A DNA stretch of 64,000 nucleotides from Myxococcales bacterium (lineage in GTDB: Bacteria; Myxococcota_A; UBA9042): the NCBI GenBank assembly GCA_947491025.1, contig CANLIC010000016.1, positions 28,549-92,548 of the forward strand, read 5' to 3'. Positions 34,605 to 43,628 of this stretch are shown in pieces (position 1 is the first letter of the stretch; every line of letters begins with the position of its first letter). A program made the translations under genes and the position numbers. Below the pieces are notes generated by a model, which saw nothing but the letters and a program-made list of their open reading frames with translations, was not told the origin of the DNA and ran no database searches.

Positions 34605-36404
34605 ATGATGGTATCGGCATGGGAGTTGGGCCTGCAGACGCGCAAATCATGGTCACCGCGTTGCATCGGCGCGGCTGCGGTCGCGCTGCTGGGCGTCACG
34701 GCGGGCTGCGCCGACGTGGAGCCGACGGCTGAGCGTGGGGGCCTGCAGTTGCAGTTCGCCGCGTTGGCGCCGAGCGGATGTCTCACGAGCACGGCGGGCC
34801 GCAACAGCGTGCCGGAGACCGTGGCGACAGTCGTGGTGGCGATTCGTGCCGGGGACCTGCCGCCGCGGATCGAGCGAATCGGGCGCGCCAAGCTGATGAG
34901 CGCTGGGCAGTGGCTGATTCCCGACGTCAAGGCTGGCGTACCGATCGATGTGGAAGTCTGGGGCTGCGGCGCCGACAAGTCGGTCGGCTGGGCCGGACGG
35001 AGCAACGGACTCGAGGTCGAGGCGCAGAAGGAGGCGACCACGCAGGTGTTCTTGGCGCCGACTGCGGCGCTGGGCTGCACGGGTAGCGACGCCAAGAGCG
35101 TGACGGCCGGCGAGACGGATCACCTGCAGTCCGGCCGAAGCCTCAGCGCTGTCGCGGCGTTGGCAGGAGGTGACGTGGTCGTGGTCGGCGGCATCGGCAG
35201 CTGGAGCGGCAAAGATCGCAAAGGACTGGCGAGCCGTGACATCGACATCTTCGACCACAGGGTCGGCGCCTTTCACAAGGGACCGCAGCTTCAGTCGGCG
35301 CGCGTGTGGCACCACGCCATCGCGATTGGGCCACAGCAGGTGCTGGTCGTCGGCGGGGTCACCCAGGTGCAGCAGATCGGCGCGACGAACTTGCCCACGC
35401 CACTGCTGATGCCGGCGAAGCCGGATGACGCGGCGCCTTTGACCGCGGTGGAGTTGGTCGACCTTCAGCTCGGCACGAGCCGCAAGGTGCCCGTGGCTGC
35501 CGGCGCTGGGCTGCAGTTGTTGTCATCAGCGGTGCCGGCCCTTGGCGGCGCGCTATTCGTCGGCGGCGTCGATGGGGGCGGCGCAGCGACCAAGGTGGCG
35601 ACGCATCTTTCGGATTTTGCCGCGATCATCGGTGGCGGCGGCGGCAAGGCAACGTCGCTCAGTCTCGGCGTGGCGCGGGCTCGGCCAGGATTGGTCGTTC
35701 TTGAGGGCGGGGGCGTGCTCATCGTCGGCGGGAACCTCGACGGCGCGGCCGGCCAGGGCTTTGAACTGGTGACGGATGTCGCAAAGGGCGCCGTCGCGCT
35801 GCCTGTGGTGGGCGACGCCACGCTGACGACTTCGAAGGGCTTGATGACCATCAGCCCAACTGTGGTGTCGTTGGGCGTTCGCAACGGCGCTGAGGCGGTG
35901 CTGGTGATGGGTGGCCTTGGGGCGTCCTCGATTACGGCGGAGCAGAGCCAGACGTACCTGGCGCGCGTCGATGCGGGGGCGGCGAAGGTTACGGTGGTCG
36001 GTGTGGACCTCGGGGGCAAGTCGCTTCTGGGGGGATTTGCGGGGCTTGGCGTGAGGGTGCCGGGTGGGGCGCTTGTCGCCGCTGGCGCGATCAAGCTCAC
36101 CGGCGGGGCGCCTTGCGTTGCGTCGGCGGCCGAGTGCATCGGGGCGGACTTGTGGCGGGTGGCGTTGGGTGCCGATGCGGGCGCTGGCGTTGGGGCTCAG
36201 CCCCTGACTTTGCAGGTGGTTGAGGCGCTTGGCGGGCCGCGGTTTGGGCTGGTCGGCTCTGCGGTGCCGGGCGGGACGTTGCTTGTGGGTGGGCAGTCGA
36301 CGCTCGTCGAGTCGGGTGTAGAGGGCGCTGCGGCGTTGGATCCGACTGGGCGGTTGCTTGCGCGGTTGCCGTCTGATCCGGCGCTTGGGGCGCTATGTCC
36401 GTGA
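34605..36404 (+). CDS. Kelch/propeller-like secreted lipoprotein
   Basis: A 599-residue exported protein with a signal helix (IGAAAVALLGVTAGC) ending in a lipobox-like Cys. GAGGAG precedes two ATGs; 34608 has the better spacing. From residue ~185 the protein holds about seven blades with kelch-style hydrophobic-VGG strands: VVVVGGIGSW, VLVVGGVTQV, GALFVGGVDGG, GVLIVGGNLDG, AVLVMGGLGAS, TLLVGGQST. Residues ~40-150 are a separate small beta domain with two Cys. The role is unknown, probably cell surface. It faces rseP divergently across 276 bases. Confidence 0.8.
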   Translation: MMVSAWELGLQTRKSWSPRCIGAAAVALLGVTAGCADVEPTAERGGLQLQFAALAPSGCLTSTAGRNSVPETVATVVVAIRAGDLPPRIERIGRAKLMSAGQWLIPDVKAGVPIDVEVWGCGADKSVGWAGRSNGLEVEAQKEATTQVFLAPTAALGCTGSDAKSVTAGETDHLQSGRSLSAVAALAGGDVVVVGGIGSWSGKDRKGLASRDIDIFDHRVGAFHKGPQLQSARVWHHAIAIGPQQVLVVGGVTQVQQIGATNLPTPLLMPAKPDDAAPLTAVELVDLQLGTSRKVPVAAGAGLQLLSSAVPALGGALFVGGVDGGGAATKVATHLSDFAAIIGGGGGKATSLSLGVARARPGLVVLEGGGVLIVGGNLDGAAGQGFELVTDVAKGAVALPVVGDATLTTSKGLMTISPTVVSLGVRNGAEAVLVMGGLGASSITAEQSQTYLARVDAGAAKVTVVGVDLGGKSLLGGFAGLGVRVPGGALVAAGAIKLTGGAPCVASAAECIGADLWRVALGADAGAGVGAQPLTLQVVEALGGPRFGLVGSAVPGGTLLVGGQSTLVESGVEGAAALDPTGRLLARLPSDPALGALCP

Positions 36405-36784
36405 TACGGGGCGTGGTGTTGGTCATGGACGGCCGTGGAGGCTGTGACAGGAACCAGGGAGCTTTTTGCCAAAGGCCGCCCCGATTTCGGGGCCCTCCCG
36501 GGACTGTCCCGACGGCACCCGACGCCCTCCCCACCTGCGCATGCGCGCAGTCGACCATCGGCACCTGCCCCGGTTTCCCGGGGTGCCGCCAGCGACCCGG
36601 CCTGCGGTCTCTGCTCCTGGCCAACGGAGCGGTCGACAGGACCCCTCGGCGAAGGTCCCGAGCTAGCAAAAGCAATCGCCGTGCCAACCGACCAACGCGA
36701 CCGCAAACTCTCGACCCTCAACGAAAAGTGCATTCCGGCCGACACCGAAGGTCGGGCCCAACCGAGTCCCCAGCAAGGCGCTGA

Positions 36785-36848
36785 GACCGTCTCAGGACCG
36801 TCTCAGGACCGTCTCAAGACCGTCTCAGGACCGGCCAACGACCGGCCC
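36785..36848. repeat. 11-base tandem repeat GACCGTCTCAG
   Basis: Three exact copies of GACCGTCTCAG and one with a terminal A run head to tail at 36785, 36796, 36807 and 36818. Degenerate copies (GACCGGCCAAC, then GACCGGCCC) begin at 36829 and 36840. The first junction forms a 13-base palindrome, TGAGAC-C-GTCTCA, at 36782-36794. The period matches one helical turn. Confidence 0.8.
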
Positions 36849-36990
36849 AACACCCTTCGACGACCACCTCGAAGCGATCTCCAGCCTTTCCCGCAGCAGC
36901 CCACAGCAGGAACGCTCACGCCGCGCCCAAAACTCGCAGCCGTCAAAATCCGCAACGCCACCCCGATCCACCTCCCGCCTCGACGCCCCG

Positions 36991-37018
36991 TGACCGATGA
37001 CCGATGACCGATGACCCG
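36991..37018. repeat. 7-base tandem repeat TGACCGA (three copies)
   Basis: TGACCGA occurs at 36991, 36998 and 37005, followed by TGACCCGG. It is a short repeat just beyond the 3' end of the leftward lipoprotein gene. Confidence 0.75.
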
Positions 37019-37026
37019 GATCCCCC

Positions 37027-37046
37027 AAACCCGAAACCCGAAACCC
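37027..37046. repeat. 7-base tandem repeat AAACCCG
   Basis: AAACCCG occurs at 37027 and 37034 and continues as AAACCC at 37041. It lies eight bases after the preceding 7-base repeat and shares its period. Confidence 0.7.
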
Positions 37047-37084
37047 AAAGAAGCGAGCGAGCCCCTAACCCCCATCGACGCGAC

Positions 37085-38212
37085 TCAGAGCCCAAACCGC
37101 AACAAAGTCCCCTGCATCGGATTCGGCCAGACCTGCAGGTTGCCCCCCCCTGCAAGCGCTGAGCAGTCGGGCAGCCGCAGAACAAAGTGCAGAACATCGG
37201 TGGTCAGCAACTCATCGACCTCCACGGCCTTGCCATCTGCCAGCGCGACGTGCTCGATCCACCCGTAATTCCCAGCCACGATCAGCTGATCGCCAAAGAC
37301 ATCAACCCCAGAAACCCCGACCATGGGCTGGTGCAGCTTCGACCAACCGCCGGTCGCCTTTCGGGTCATGACTAAGCCGGCGGCCGTCCCGCCGACGGCG
37401 ACGTAGCCGCCGGCAGGGAGCTTGCGGACGGTGACCAAATTGGCGTCGACGCCTGTCTCCTCCTCGGTCCAGCCCTTGCCGTCCCAACGGAGCGCCAGGC
37501 CCGTGTCGCCGACGGCCAAGACATCGTTGGGGCCGTGACCATCGATCTTGAACACCTGCGCCTGGGCGCGGGCCTTCGTGAGCATCGGCAGCGTCGCCTT
37601 GGCCCACCCGCTGGCGCTTCGTCGCAACACGACAGGTTCATACTGGTCCTTCTGCGGCTCGTCGGCGCCCACGGCCCAAGCATCATCCTTGGAGAACTGC
37701 AGACATCCCCAGAGCTTGTCGCCGCCCGGCAGTTTCTCTTCAGTCCAGACGCCTTCGGCGCTGCGCCAGAGCGCCCGTCGACCGTTGCCGACGACGAGCG
37801 CGGTGCCATCGGCCGCGACCGACCCCCAAGTCAGCAGCGGTCCGTCTGCAATGGTCGCGACCTTCAGCTCAGCGCCGGTCAGGGTCGCGATCGCTCCTAA
37901 CGTGGCCTGGCCGCCCACGAGCAGCGGGGTTCCGTCGGCGAGCAGCGTGCCTGCCATCCAAACCCCGGACGCCGTGCCCTCCTTGAGCACGGACCAGGAG
38001 CGCTTGGCGCGGGCGGCCGGGGAGCAGTCGGACAGCACTGCCCCGCCATCGTCGCCGCGCCCGCCACCGTCGTCGCCGCCGTCGCTGCTGTCACCGCTCC
38101 CAGCTCCTGCGTCGGCCGGGCCGGCGTCAACTCGCTCGCTGCAGGAGGCGAGCAGCACCACGGTGGCAGCCGCGGCGACGCAGACCAGGCGATAACAGGC
38201 ATGGACTTCCAT
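37085..38212 (-). CDS. Secreted lipoprotein with propeller-like repeats
   Basis: A 375-residue lipoprotein. ATG 38212 has GGAG eight bases upstream. The signal peptide ends in LLASC, followed by an Asp/Gly/Ser-rich linker. From about residue 70 there are repeated beta strands with Trp/Gly pairs (LLADGTPLLVGGQATL, DGTALVVGNGRRALWRS, VLAVGDTGLALRWDGKGW, GGYVAVGGTAAGLV), reminiscent of a photosystem-stability/sialidase-like propeller. The function is unknown. It is divergent from the tandem radical SAM fusion gene, with a 108-base shared upstream region. Confidence 0.75.
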   Translation of the reverse strand: MEVHACYRLVCVAAAATVVLLASCSERVDAGPADAGAGSGDSSDGGDDGGGRGDDGGAVLSDCSPAARAKRSWSVLKEGTASGVWMAGTLLADGTPLLVGGQATLGAIATLTGAELKVATIADGPLLTWGSVAADGTALVVGNGRRALWRSAEGVWTEEKLPGGDKLWGCLQFSKDDAWAVGADEPQKDQYEPVVLRRSASGWAKATLPMLTKARAQAQVFKIDGHGPNDVLAVGDTGLALRWDGKGWTEEETGVDANLVTVRKLPAGGYVAVGGTAAGLVMTRKATGGWSKLHQPMVGVSGVDVFGDQLIVAGNYGWIEHVALADGKAVEVDELLTTDVLHFVLRLPDCSALAGGGNLQVWPNPMQGTLLRFGL

Positions 38213-38320
38213 CTCGGTGCTCCATCGGCGCCAGACAATGCGCAACCCTCATGCTAGTGTCGCGGCGCGAAGGGATCTACCCTGCCGCGAACTCTCCGGG
38301 TCGACGCCCGCTGGAGCCGC

Positions 38321-41317
38321 ATGGACGCCGAGGTGCCCTCCGCGCCGCCCGACCCAACCGCCGGCGAGCTGCCCTTCCGGGTCATCGACGCCTGCAACGC
38401 CCACTGCGCGCACTGCCACGAGCACCGACCAGGGCAAGACCAAGACCTCGACAGCGAAGGCCCACTGCGTCGGCTCTCCGCGGCACTGGACGCCTTCCGC
38501 CAACGTCACGGCCGCGCGCCGCGACGACTTGCGCTCGGCGGTGGCGAACCGACGCTCTACCGCCGCTTGCCAGCGCTGATCCGCCTGGCCTGCAGCGCGG
38601 GCGTCGCAGAGGTCTGGCTAGAGACCAACGGCTTTGCGCTCACGAGGGGCGCTTGTGAGCAGCTGCGGCGCGCCGGCCTCCACGGCGTCCGCGTCGGAAT
38701 CGGCGGCGGCGACGAGACGGCTGTTGCCGACCGAATGCGACGACCGCAGGCCTTGGCGCTGGCCTGGGCCGGGGCAGAGGCTGCTGCCGCGTGCGGCGTC
38801 CGCGTCGAACTGGCGGTGGTTGCGTTGCGCGAGGTGATAGCGGAACTCGACGCATTGGTGGCTCGCGCGATCGCCCTCGGCGCCGTCGACGCCCTCATCG
38901 TCCACCCGTACCGCAGCGCAGACACAGCCAATCGCCCCATTCGAGGGCCAATCCCCTCCACGGATGCGCTGGCGCCAGCGGCGTTGCACCCAATGCCTCG
39001 CGACCTCGAGCCTGGGCTCCAGCGGGCGGCGGCGGCCCTGCAGACGGCTGGGATCGCGTTGCGCGCCGATCCCTCGCGCGGCTTCCACCCCTGCGCCTTC
39101 GAGCGACCGCGGCCCCTTGCCGGTCTGCTGCGCGGCGGCCGCGTCGGTGACGGTACGCGCTTTGTGCAGCTGCCCGGCTGCAGCGCCTGCGCGTTGCGCG
39201 AACGCTGTGACGGGGTCGAGCGGAGCCTCGCGACCACCCTCGGCGAGGCGGTCATCACGCCGTTGACCGACGAGCGGCGCGCGCTCTGGGCCGGCGTGCA
39301 GGAGCGCACGCGCCATGGCGCACGCACCGATCGTGTCGATGTTCGCGACGGTTCCGCCACGACAGCTCGGCGGCGCGAGCACGTCTTGCGGATCAACCAC
39401 GCTTGTAACCAGCGCTGCCGCTTCTGCTGGGTTGACTTCGAAGCCGGCGAGATGACGGCGGCGGCGGTGGTCGCGGCCATCGCCTCGGCGTTGGCTGCCA
39501 GCCCAGACCCGAGCGCCGAGACGATCACCTTCACGGGCGGCGAGCCGACGCTGCGCGCTGACCTCCCGGCGCTTGTGGCGGCCGCGCGCGACGCCGGCGC
39601 TGGTCGGGTCCAGCTGCAGACCAACGCGGTCAGGCTCGCCGAGGGCGATTTGGCGCAGCGGCTGCAGGCGGCCGGGCTGACCGAAGCCCTGGTCTCGCTG
39701 CACGGCCATGACGCCGCGACCTCCGACGCCATCACAGGCGCGCCGGGCACCTACGCAAGGACGCTGGCCGGGGTAAAGGCGCTGCTCGCCGCTGGCGTCG
39801 GCGTGGTCGTCAACCACGTGTTGAACCCGGTCAACGTGGCCAGTCTGCCGGACTTCATCGACCTCTGCGCCGACCGATTCGCGCCTGCGCCGGGCCAAGA
39901 GGGCATCCGCCTGACGCTGGCGGTCGCGAGCGCGATCGACCGCGGCCCGCTCGACCCCGACGTGCTTCCCACGCAATCGGCGGTGGCGCCGGGCGTGCGC
40001 GCTGGCCTGGCTCGTGCTCGCGAACGCGGTGTCGCCGTGCTGGACGTGGCCCACCCGTGCGGATTTGCGCTCTGTGTCCTCGACCCCGATCTGGCTGTGC
40101 TCGATCCCCGCGCGCTCCGACAAGTGCCGACCGCCGGGCGCCTCGGCGAGGCCGAGGGCTGCGTCAAACCGGCGGCCATCTGCGGGCACTGTGCCCTGGA
40201 GCCCCGCTGTTTCGGCCTGCGCGCCGAGTACGCTGTCGAACATGGCATCGGTGAGCTCCGTGCGCAGCCGCAGGCAGTGGCAGTCATCGGCCTCGGCAGG
40301 ATGGGGCTCCGCCACCTCCGGGCGGCAGAGGCGCTCGGTCTGCGGCCCCTGGCCGTGGTGCGCGACGCCTCGGACCGAAAGCGCCTGCCAGCAGGTATCT
40401 TCGCGGTCGATGCCGAACCGGCCGCGACGCTGCCTGAGGCGCTGCGGGCGGCCGGGGTGGGTTTGGTGGTGGTCGCCGTGCCGACCGACAAGCACGTGGC
40501 GGTCGCAGCGCCTCTGCTCGCGGCAGGACTCCGAGTGCTGGTCGAAAAGCCGCTCGCCGTCGATGCGGCGGCCGCCGTTGCCATGGTCGCACACGTGCCA
40601 GACGCCAAAACTCTGCTGCGGGTGGCCCACACCAGCGGCTTCGACCAGGCGACGAGGGCGGCATTCGACGCATGGCTGGCGGCGCTGAAGCGGGAAAGGG
40701 CCGCGATGGGCGGCGCCTGGCACATCGAGATCGACCGCGCAGAGCCGGGCCGGCCCGTCGCGAAGGAGGCGCAGGCAGCGGCGCTGGTGGATGTGCTGGT
40801 CCACGACCTGGCGGTCGTGTGGGCATGGGCGCAGACGCTCTCTGGGCCTTCGCCGTCGACGGACATGCAGACTCCTCCACCGTGGGCCACAGAGGGACCG
40901 GCATTCTCGGTCCTGCGAGCCGGCTGGAGCGCCGACGGCCAGACGCTACAGGCCGAGTTGGAGATCCTCGGCGGGCGCCTCTGGCTGCAGCTCCAACCCC
41001 ACGCTCAGGCAAGCGCGCGAACCCTGCGCCTGCGTTCGGGTGCCCTTGAGGCGACGTGCCGCCTTGCGGCCGGCGAAGCGATTGCCTCGCTGCGGGCACA
41101 GCCTGATGGGCCGGCGCGTCTGCTGCCGCTGCCCGCCCTCGGTGCCGACGCCGCGCTGTTGCAGGCCGCCCTCGACGACGAAGCCGACGGGGCAGCGCTG
41201 CTCTCGGCGGAGGCGGCGCTGATGGCGCTGCGCATGGCCGAGGCCTTGATCGCACAGGCAGGCGTCGGCGACCGATCGGTACCGAGCGCCTCGGCCGATC
41301 TCGGGGGTGGCGGTTGA
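38321..41317 (+). CDS. Tandem radical SAM - radical SAM - Gfo/Idh/MocA oxidoreductase fusion
   Basis: A 998-residue protein with three enzymatic modules in one frame. Module 1 has C25-x3-C29-x2-C32 (DACNAHCAHC), LGGGEPTLYRRLPAL, and a C-terminal Cys cluster HPCAF ... CSACALRERC. Module 2 has C362-x3-C366-x2-C369 (NHACNQRCRFCW), FTGGEPTLRADLPAL, and HPCGF ... CGHCALEPRC. The shared CxxCALxxRC and HPC signatures indicate duplication of one SPASM-like ancestor. Module 3 (from residue ~652) is a Rossmann dehydrogenase, VIGLGRMGLRHLRAAEALG then LVEKPLAVD with the conserved EKP lysine. No transmembrane segment is seen. Its stop overlaps the start of the SpmA-SpmB-like gene. The product is unknown; a self-contained modification and redox pathway is inferred. 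Confidence 0.9.
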   Translation: MDAEVPSAPPDPTAGELPFRVIDACNAHCAHCHEHRPGQDQDLDSEGPLRRLSAALDAFRQRHGRAPRRLALGGGEPTLYRRLPALIRLACSAGVAEVWLETNGFALTRGACEQLRRAGLHGVRVGIGGGDETAVADRMRRPQALALAWAGAEAAAACGVRVELAVVALREVIAELDALVARAIALGAVDALIVHPYRSADTANRPIRGPIPSTDALAPAALHPMPRDLEPGLQRAAAALQTAGIALRADPSRGFHPCAFERPRPLAGLLRGGRVGDGTRFVQLPGCSACALRERCDGVERSLATTLGEAVITPLTDERRALWAGVQERTRHGARTDRVDVRDGSATTARRREHVLRINHACNQRCRFCWVDFEAGEMTAAAVVAAIASALAASPDPSAETITFTGGEPTLRADLPALVAAARDAGAGRVQLQTNAVRLAEGDLAQRLQAAGLTEALVSLHGHDAATSDAITGAPGTYARTLAGVKALLAAGVGVVVNHVLNPVNVASLPDFIDLCADRFAPAPGQEGIRLTLAVASAIDRGPLDPDVLPTQSAVAPGVRAGLARARERGVAVLDVAHPCGFALCVLDPDLAVLDPRALRQVPTAGRLGEAEGCVKPAAICGHCALEPRCFGLRAEYAVEHGIGELRAQPQAVAVIGLGRMGLRHLRAAEALGLRPLAVVRDASDRKRLPAGIFAVDAEPAATLPEALRAAGVGLVVVAVPTDKHVAVAAPLLAAGLRVLVEKPLAVDAAAAVAMVAHVPDAKTLLRVAHTSGFDQATRAAFDAWLAALKRERAAMGGAWHIEIDRAEPGRPVAKEAQAAALVDVLVHDLAVVWAWAQTLSGPSPSTDMQTPPPWATEGPAFSVLRAGWSADGQTLQAELEILGGRLWLQLQPHAQASARTLRLRSGALEATCRLAAGEAIASLRAQPDGPARLLPLPALGADAALLQAALDDEADGAALLSAEAALMALRMAEALIAQAGVGDRSVPSASADLGGGG

Positions 41318-42657
41318 ACATCGCGTTCGCGCTGCTGATCCTTGGGGCGGTGATGACGGCGGCGCTGAGCGGCGTCGACGGTGCCGCGATTGGGCGTGCG
41401 GCGCTCGACGGGGCCCGCAAGGCGGCAGAGGTCGCCATCGGCCTCTGTGGCGCCATCGTGTTTTTCACCGGCATGCTGGCCATCGTCGAACGGGCTGGCG
41501 GCTTGCGGTGGCTGGCGCAGGCCTTGCGCCCCGTCTTGCGCCGCCTCTTCCCAGAGGTTGCCGGCGACGACGCAGCGCTCGGCGCCATCGTCCTCAACTT
41601 CTCGGCCAACTTCCTCGGCCTCGGCAACGCCGCAACGCCCTTTGGTCTTCAAGCGATGCAGCGCCTGCGCCAGCTCTCGCCCCATGGCGACGCCGCCAGC
41701 GACGCGATGTGCTTGTTCCTCGCCATCAATACCAGCGGCCTCGCAGTCCTGCCGACCGATCTCCTGGCGCTGCGGGCGACGCATGGCGCGCGCGACCCGG
41801 CCGCCATCTTGCCAGCGATCTGGCTTGCGACAGGCACCTCGACGGCGGTGGCGGTCGCGGCATCTTGGTTCCTGCGGCGGCGCTGGTCGCCGGCTCCGCT
41901 GGCGCCCGAACCCGCAAGCAGTGACGCCGCGCCAGCGCCCACGCCCGACGCGCACTTGCCGGGCGCTGCCGAACCCGCGCTTGTCGGGCGCACTTCGACC
42001 GCGATCGACCCGGCGCCGCCGGGTAGCGCCGGCGCCGCCGACGCCCTGGCCGACGCCGAGGGCAACGTTGGGCGATGGCGGGCGCCCGCCCTACTGGCTG
42101 CGCTGGCGGCGATGATGGTGGCGGCGCTTGTGGTAGGCGACGGCTTCACGGGCTGGCTGTTGCCGGGGCTGATTGCCGCCATCGTCGCCGCTGGCTTGTG
42201 GCGCAAGGTCCCGGTCTACGAGGCGTTCCTGGCCGGCGGCCGCCAGGGCCTCCAAGCCGTCCTTGGCATTCTGGCGCCGCTGGTCGGAGTCCTGGCAGCG
42301 GTGGCGATGCTGCGCGCATCGGGCGCGGTGGAGGGCCTGGTCAGTGTCGTCGGCCCCCTGGTGCGGCCGCTGGGCGTCGAGCCCGAAGTGCTGCCCGTGG
42401 CCCTGCTGCGTCCCCTCTCCGGCTCGGGCGCCTTCGGCTTCTGCAGCGAGCTGTTGGCGCGTCACGGCCCCGATTCCGCCATTGGACTCCAGGCGGTGAC
42501 CCTCGCCGGCTCGAGCGACACAACGTTCTACATCCTGGCGGTCTACTTCGGCGCCGTGGGGGTGCGGCGCGGGCGCTGGGCGCTGGCGGCGGGTCTGTGC
42601 GCCGACGCCAGCGGGGCGATCGCCGCGATCGTGGCCTCGCACCTCTTCTTGCTGTAG
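41314..42657 (+). CDS. Fused SpmA-SpmB-like membrane protein (nucleoside-gate domains)
   Basis: A 447-residue multi-pass membrane protein starting at TTG 41314, inside the stop of the upstream gene (TTGA overlap). The N-terminal half is SpmA-like (NFSANFLGLGNAATPFGLQA). The C-terminal half is SpmB-like (LRPLSGSGAFGF, then AGSSDTTFYILAVYFGAVGV). An Ala/Pro-rich loop at residues ~195-245 joins them. In Bacillus the two are separate spore-maturation proteins; fused forms occur in non-sporulating Gram-negatives, and the gate domains suggest transport of a nucleoside-like or other small solute. Tight coupling to the radical SAM fusion suggests that it moves that enzyme's substrate or product (inference). 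Confidence 0.9.
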   Translation: MNIAFALLILGAVMTAALSGVDGAAIGRAALDGARKAAEVAIGLCGAIVFFTGMLAIVERAGGLRWLAQALRPVLRRLFPEVAGDDAALGAIVLNFSANFLGLGNAATPFGLQAMQRLRQLSPHGDAASDAMCLFLAINTSGLAVLPTDLLALRATHGARDPAAILPAIWLATGTSTAVAVAASWFLRRRWSPAPLAPEPASSDAAPAPTPDAHLPGAAEPALVGRTSTAIDPAPPGSAGAADALADAEGNVGRWRAPALLAALAAMMVAALVVGDGFTGWLLPGLIAAIVAAGLWRKVPVYEAFLAGGRQGLQAVLGILAPLVGVLAAVAMLRASGAVEGLVSVVGPLVRPLGVEPEVLPVALLRPLSGSGAFGFCSELLARHGPDSAIGLQAVTLAGSSDTTFYILAVYFGAVGVRRGRWALAAGLCADASGAIAAIVASHLFLL

Positions 42658-42679
42658 CGGCGCACCGGGTTGGCCGAGA

Positions 42680-43486
42680 TCAGCCGACACGCCGACAGAT
42701 CACGTCGCCCGTTAGCGCCGCGCCGCGACAACAGAGGCTGGACAGGCTTGCGGACAGCGCCGCAGGTGAAGTGAAGGGCAGGCGCGGCGCCAGCTCCTCC
42801 CACGGCGAGAACGCACACTCAAAGCGGGCCAGCGCTCCGAGCCGAGCCAACGCGGCCTGGGCGACGTCGATGAGCGGCGCGTTGACCTCGAACGAGAGCG
42901 CAGCAGGCGCGCTGCGCAGGCCCAACAGGACCTCGGCCTCGAAGCCCTCAACGTCGATCTTCACGTAGTCGGGCATGCCGTGCGCGGCGATGAGCGTGTC
43001 GAGCGTCACCAGCGTCACCTGGACGCGCTCCCGGTAGACGACGCTGCCGGACCCAGATGCGCCGCCCTCACCGCCAAACGCGGCGCGAAACTGCGGCGAC
43101 AGCGTGCCATTGGCCGGGTGCACGCTACGCGACAGGTCGGCCACGCCGTCGACAGCCCCGACCGCCGCAGCCACGACGCGCAGGCACGGATGGCCGGCAA
43201 GCCGGACGCGCAAGCCGGCAGCGAGCTCGGGGTCGGGCTCCAGCGCGACGACGCGACCACGTTCGAGCAGCCGCTCGGTGAAGCGTCCCCGGCAGGCACC
43301 GATGTCGAACGCGAGCCCGCCAGCGGGCATCAACGATGCGAAAAAGCGCCGTTCATGGGCCATACGCCTGCGCGCTGCGAGCCCGGGGACAGCGCCAGCG
43401 ATCACGGCCCGCAAGCGCTGCGAAGCCCCGCTGGCACCCAGCGTCGGCCAACGCACCGGCGTCTTCACCTCGCCCTCGCCGTGCAT
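42680..43486 (-). CDS. FkbM-family methyltransferase
   Basis: A 268-residue SAM-dependent methyltransferase. The glycine-rich loop FDIGACRGRFTERLLERG is followed by VVALEPDPELA, and the FkbM signature YVKIDVEGFEAEVLLGL lies near residue 200. The ATG at 43486 is chosen because longer reading would run into the upstream region of the divergent tdk gene. FkbM enzymes O-methylate natural products or surface glycans; no specific substrate is suggested by neighbours. It is convergent with the SpmA-SpmB gene (22-base gap). Confidence 0.87.
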   Translation of the reverse strand: MHGEGEVKTPVRWPTLGASGASQRLRAVIAGAVPGLAARRRMAHERRFFASLMPAGGLAFDIGACRGRFTERLLERGRVVALEPDPELAAGLRVRLAGHPCLRVVAAAVGAVDGVADLSRSVHPANGTLSPQFRAAFGGEGGASGSGSVVYRERVQVTLVTLDTLIAAHGMPDYVKIDVEGFEAEVLLGLRSAPAALSFEVNAPLIDVAQAALARLGALARFECAFSPWEELAPRLPFTSPAALSASLSSLCCRGAALTGDVICRRVG

Positions 43487-43628
43487 TCGCGCTCCTGTGG
43501 CCGCCAAGGTGCCGGGACCGAGCCTGCCAGAGGCAGCGCGGCGATTGCCAGATGGCAGCCACCTCCGTAGCCTCGACAAACGGGCGCTGCGATCCTTCGC
43601 GAGGCCACAGCTGCAGCCGGAGCGGGGG

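Larger units (their letters stand above)
36405..37084 (+). other. Convergent intergenic region (680 bases) rich in short repeats
   Basis: It separates two convergent lipoprotein genes. I see no gene in it. It holds a short hairpin CCCCG-ATTT-CGGGG near 36479-36492 without a T-run, and three families of short tandem repeats listed separately. Longer open frames across it look like unselected high-GC translation. Confidence 0.6.

Noticed and set aside
36479..36492. CCCCG-ATTT-CGGGG hairpin as an intrinsic terminator
   Set aside because: The stem is short and no T-run follows on either strand, so it is recorded only within the intergenic description.
36785..37046. CRISPR-like array
   Set aside because: Units are 7-11 bases in direct tandem with no spacers of 25-40 bases, and no cas genes are present.
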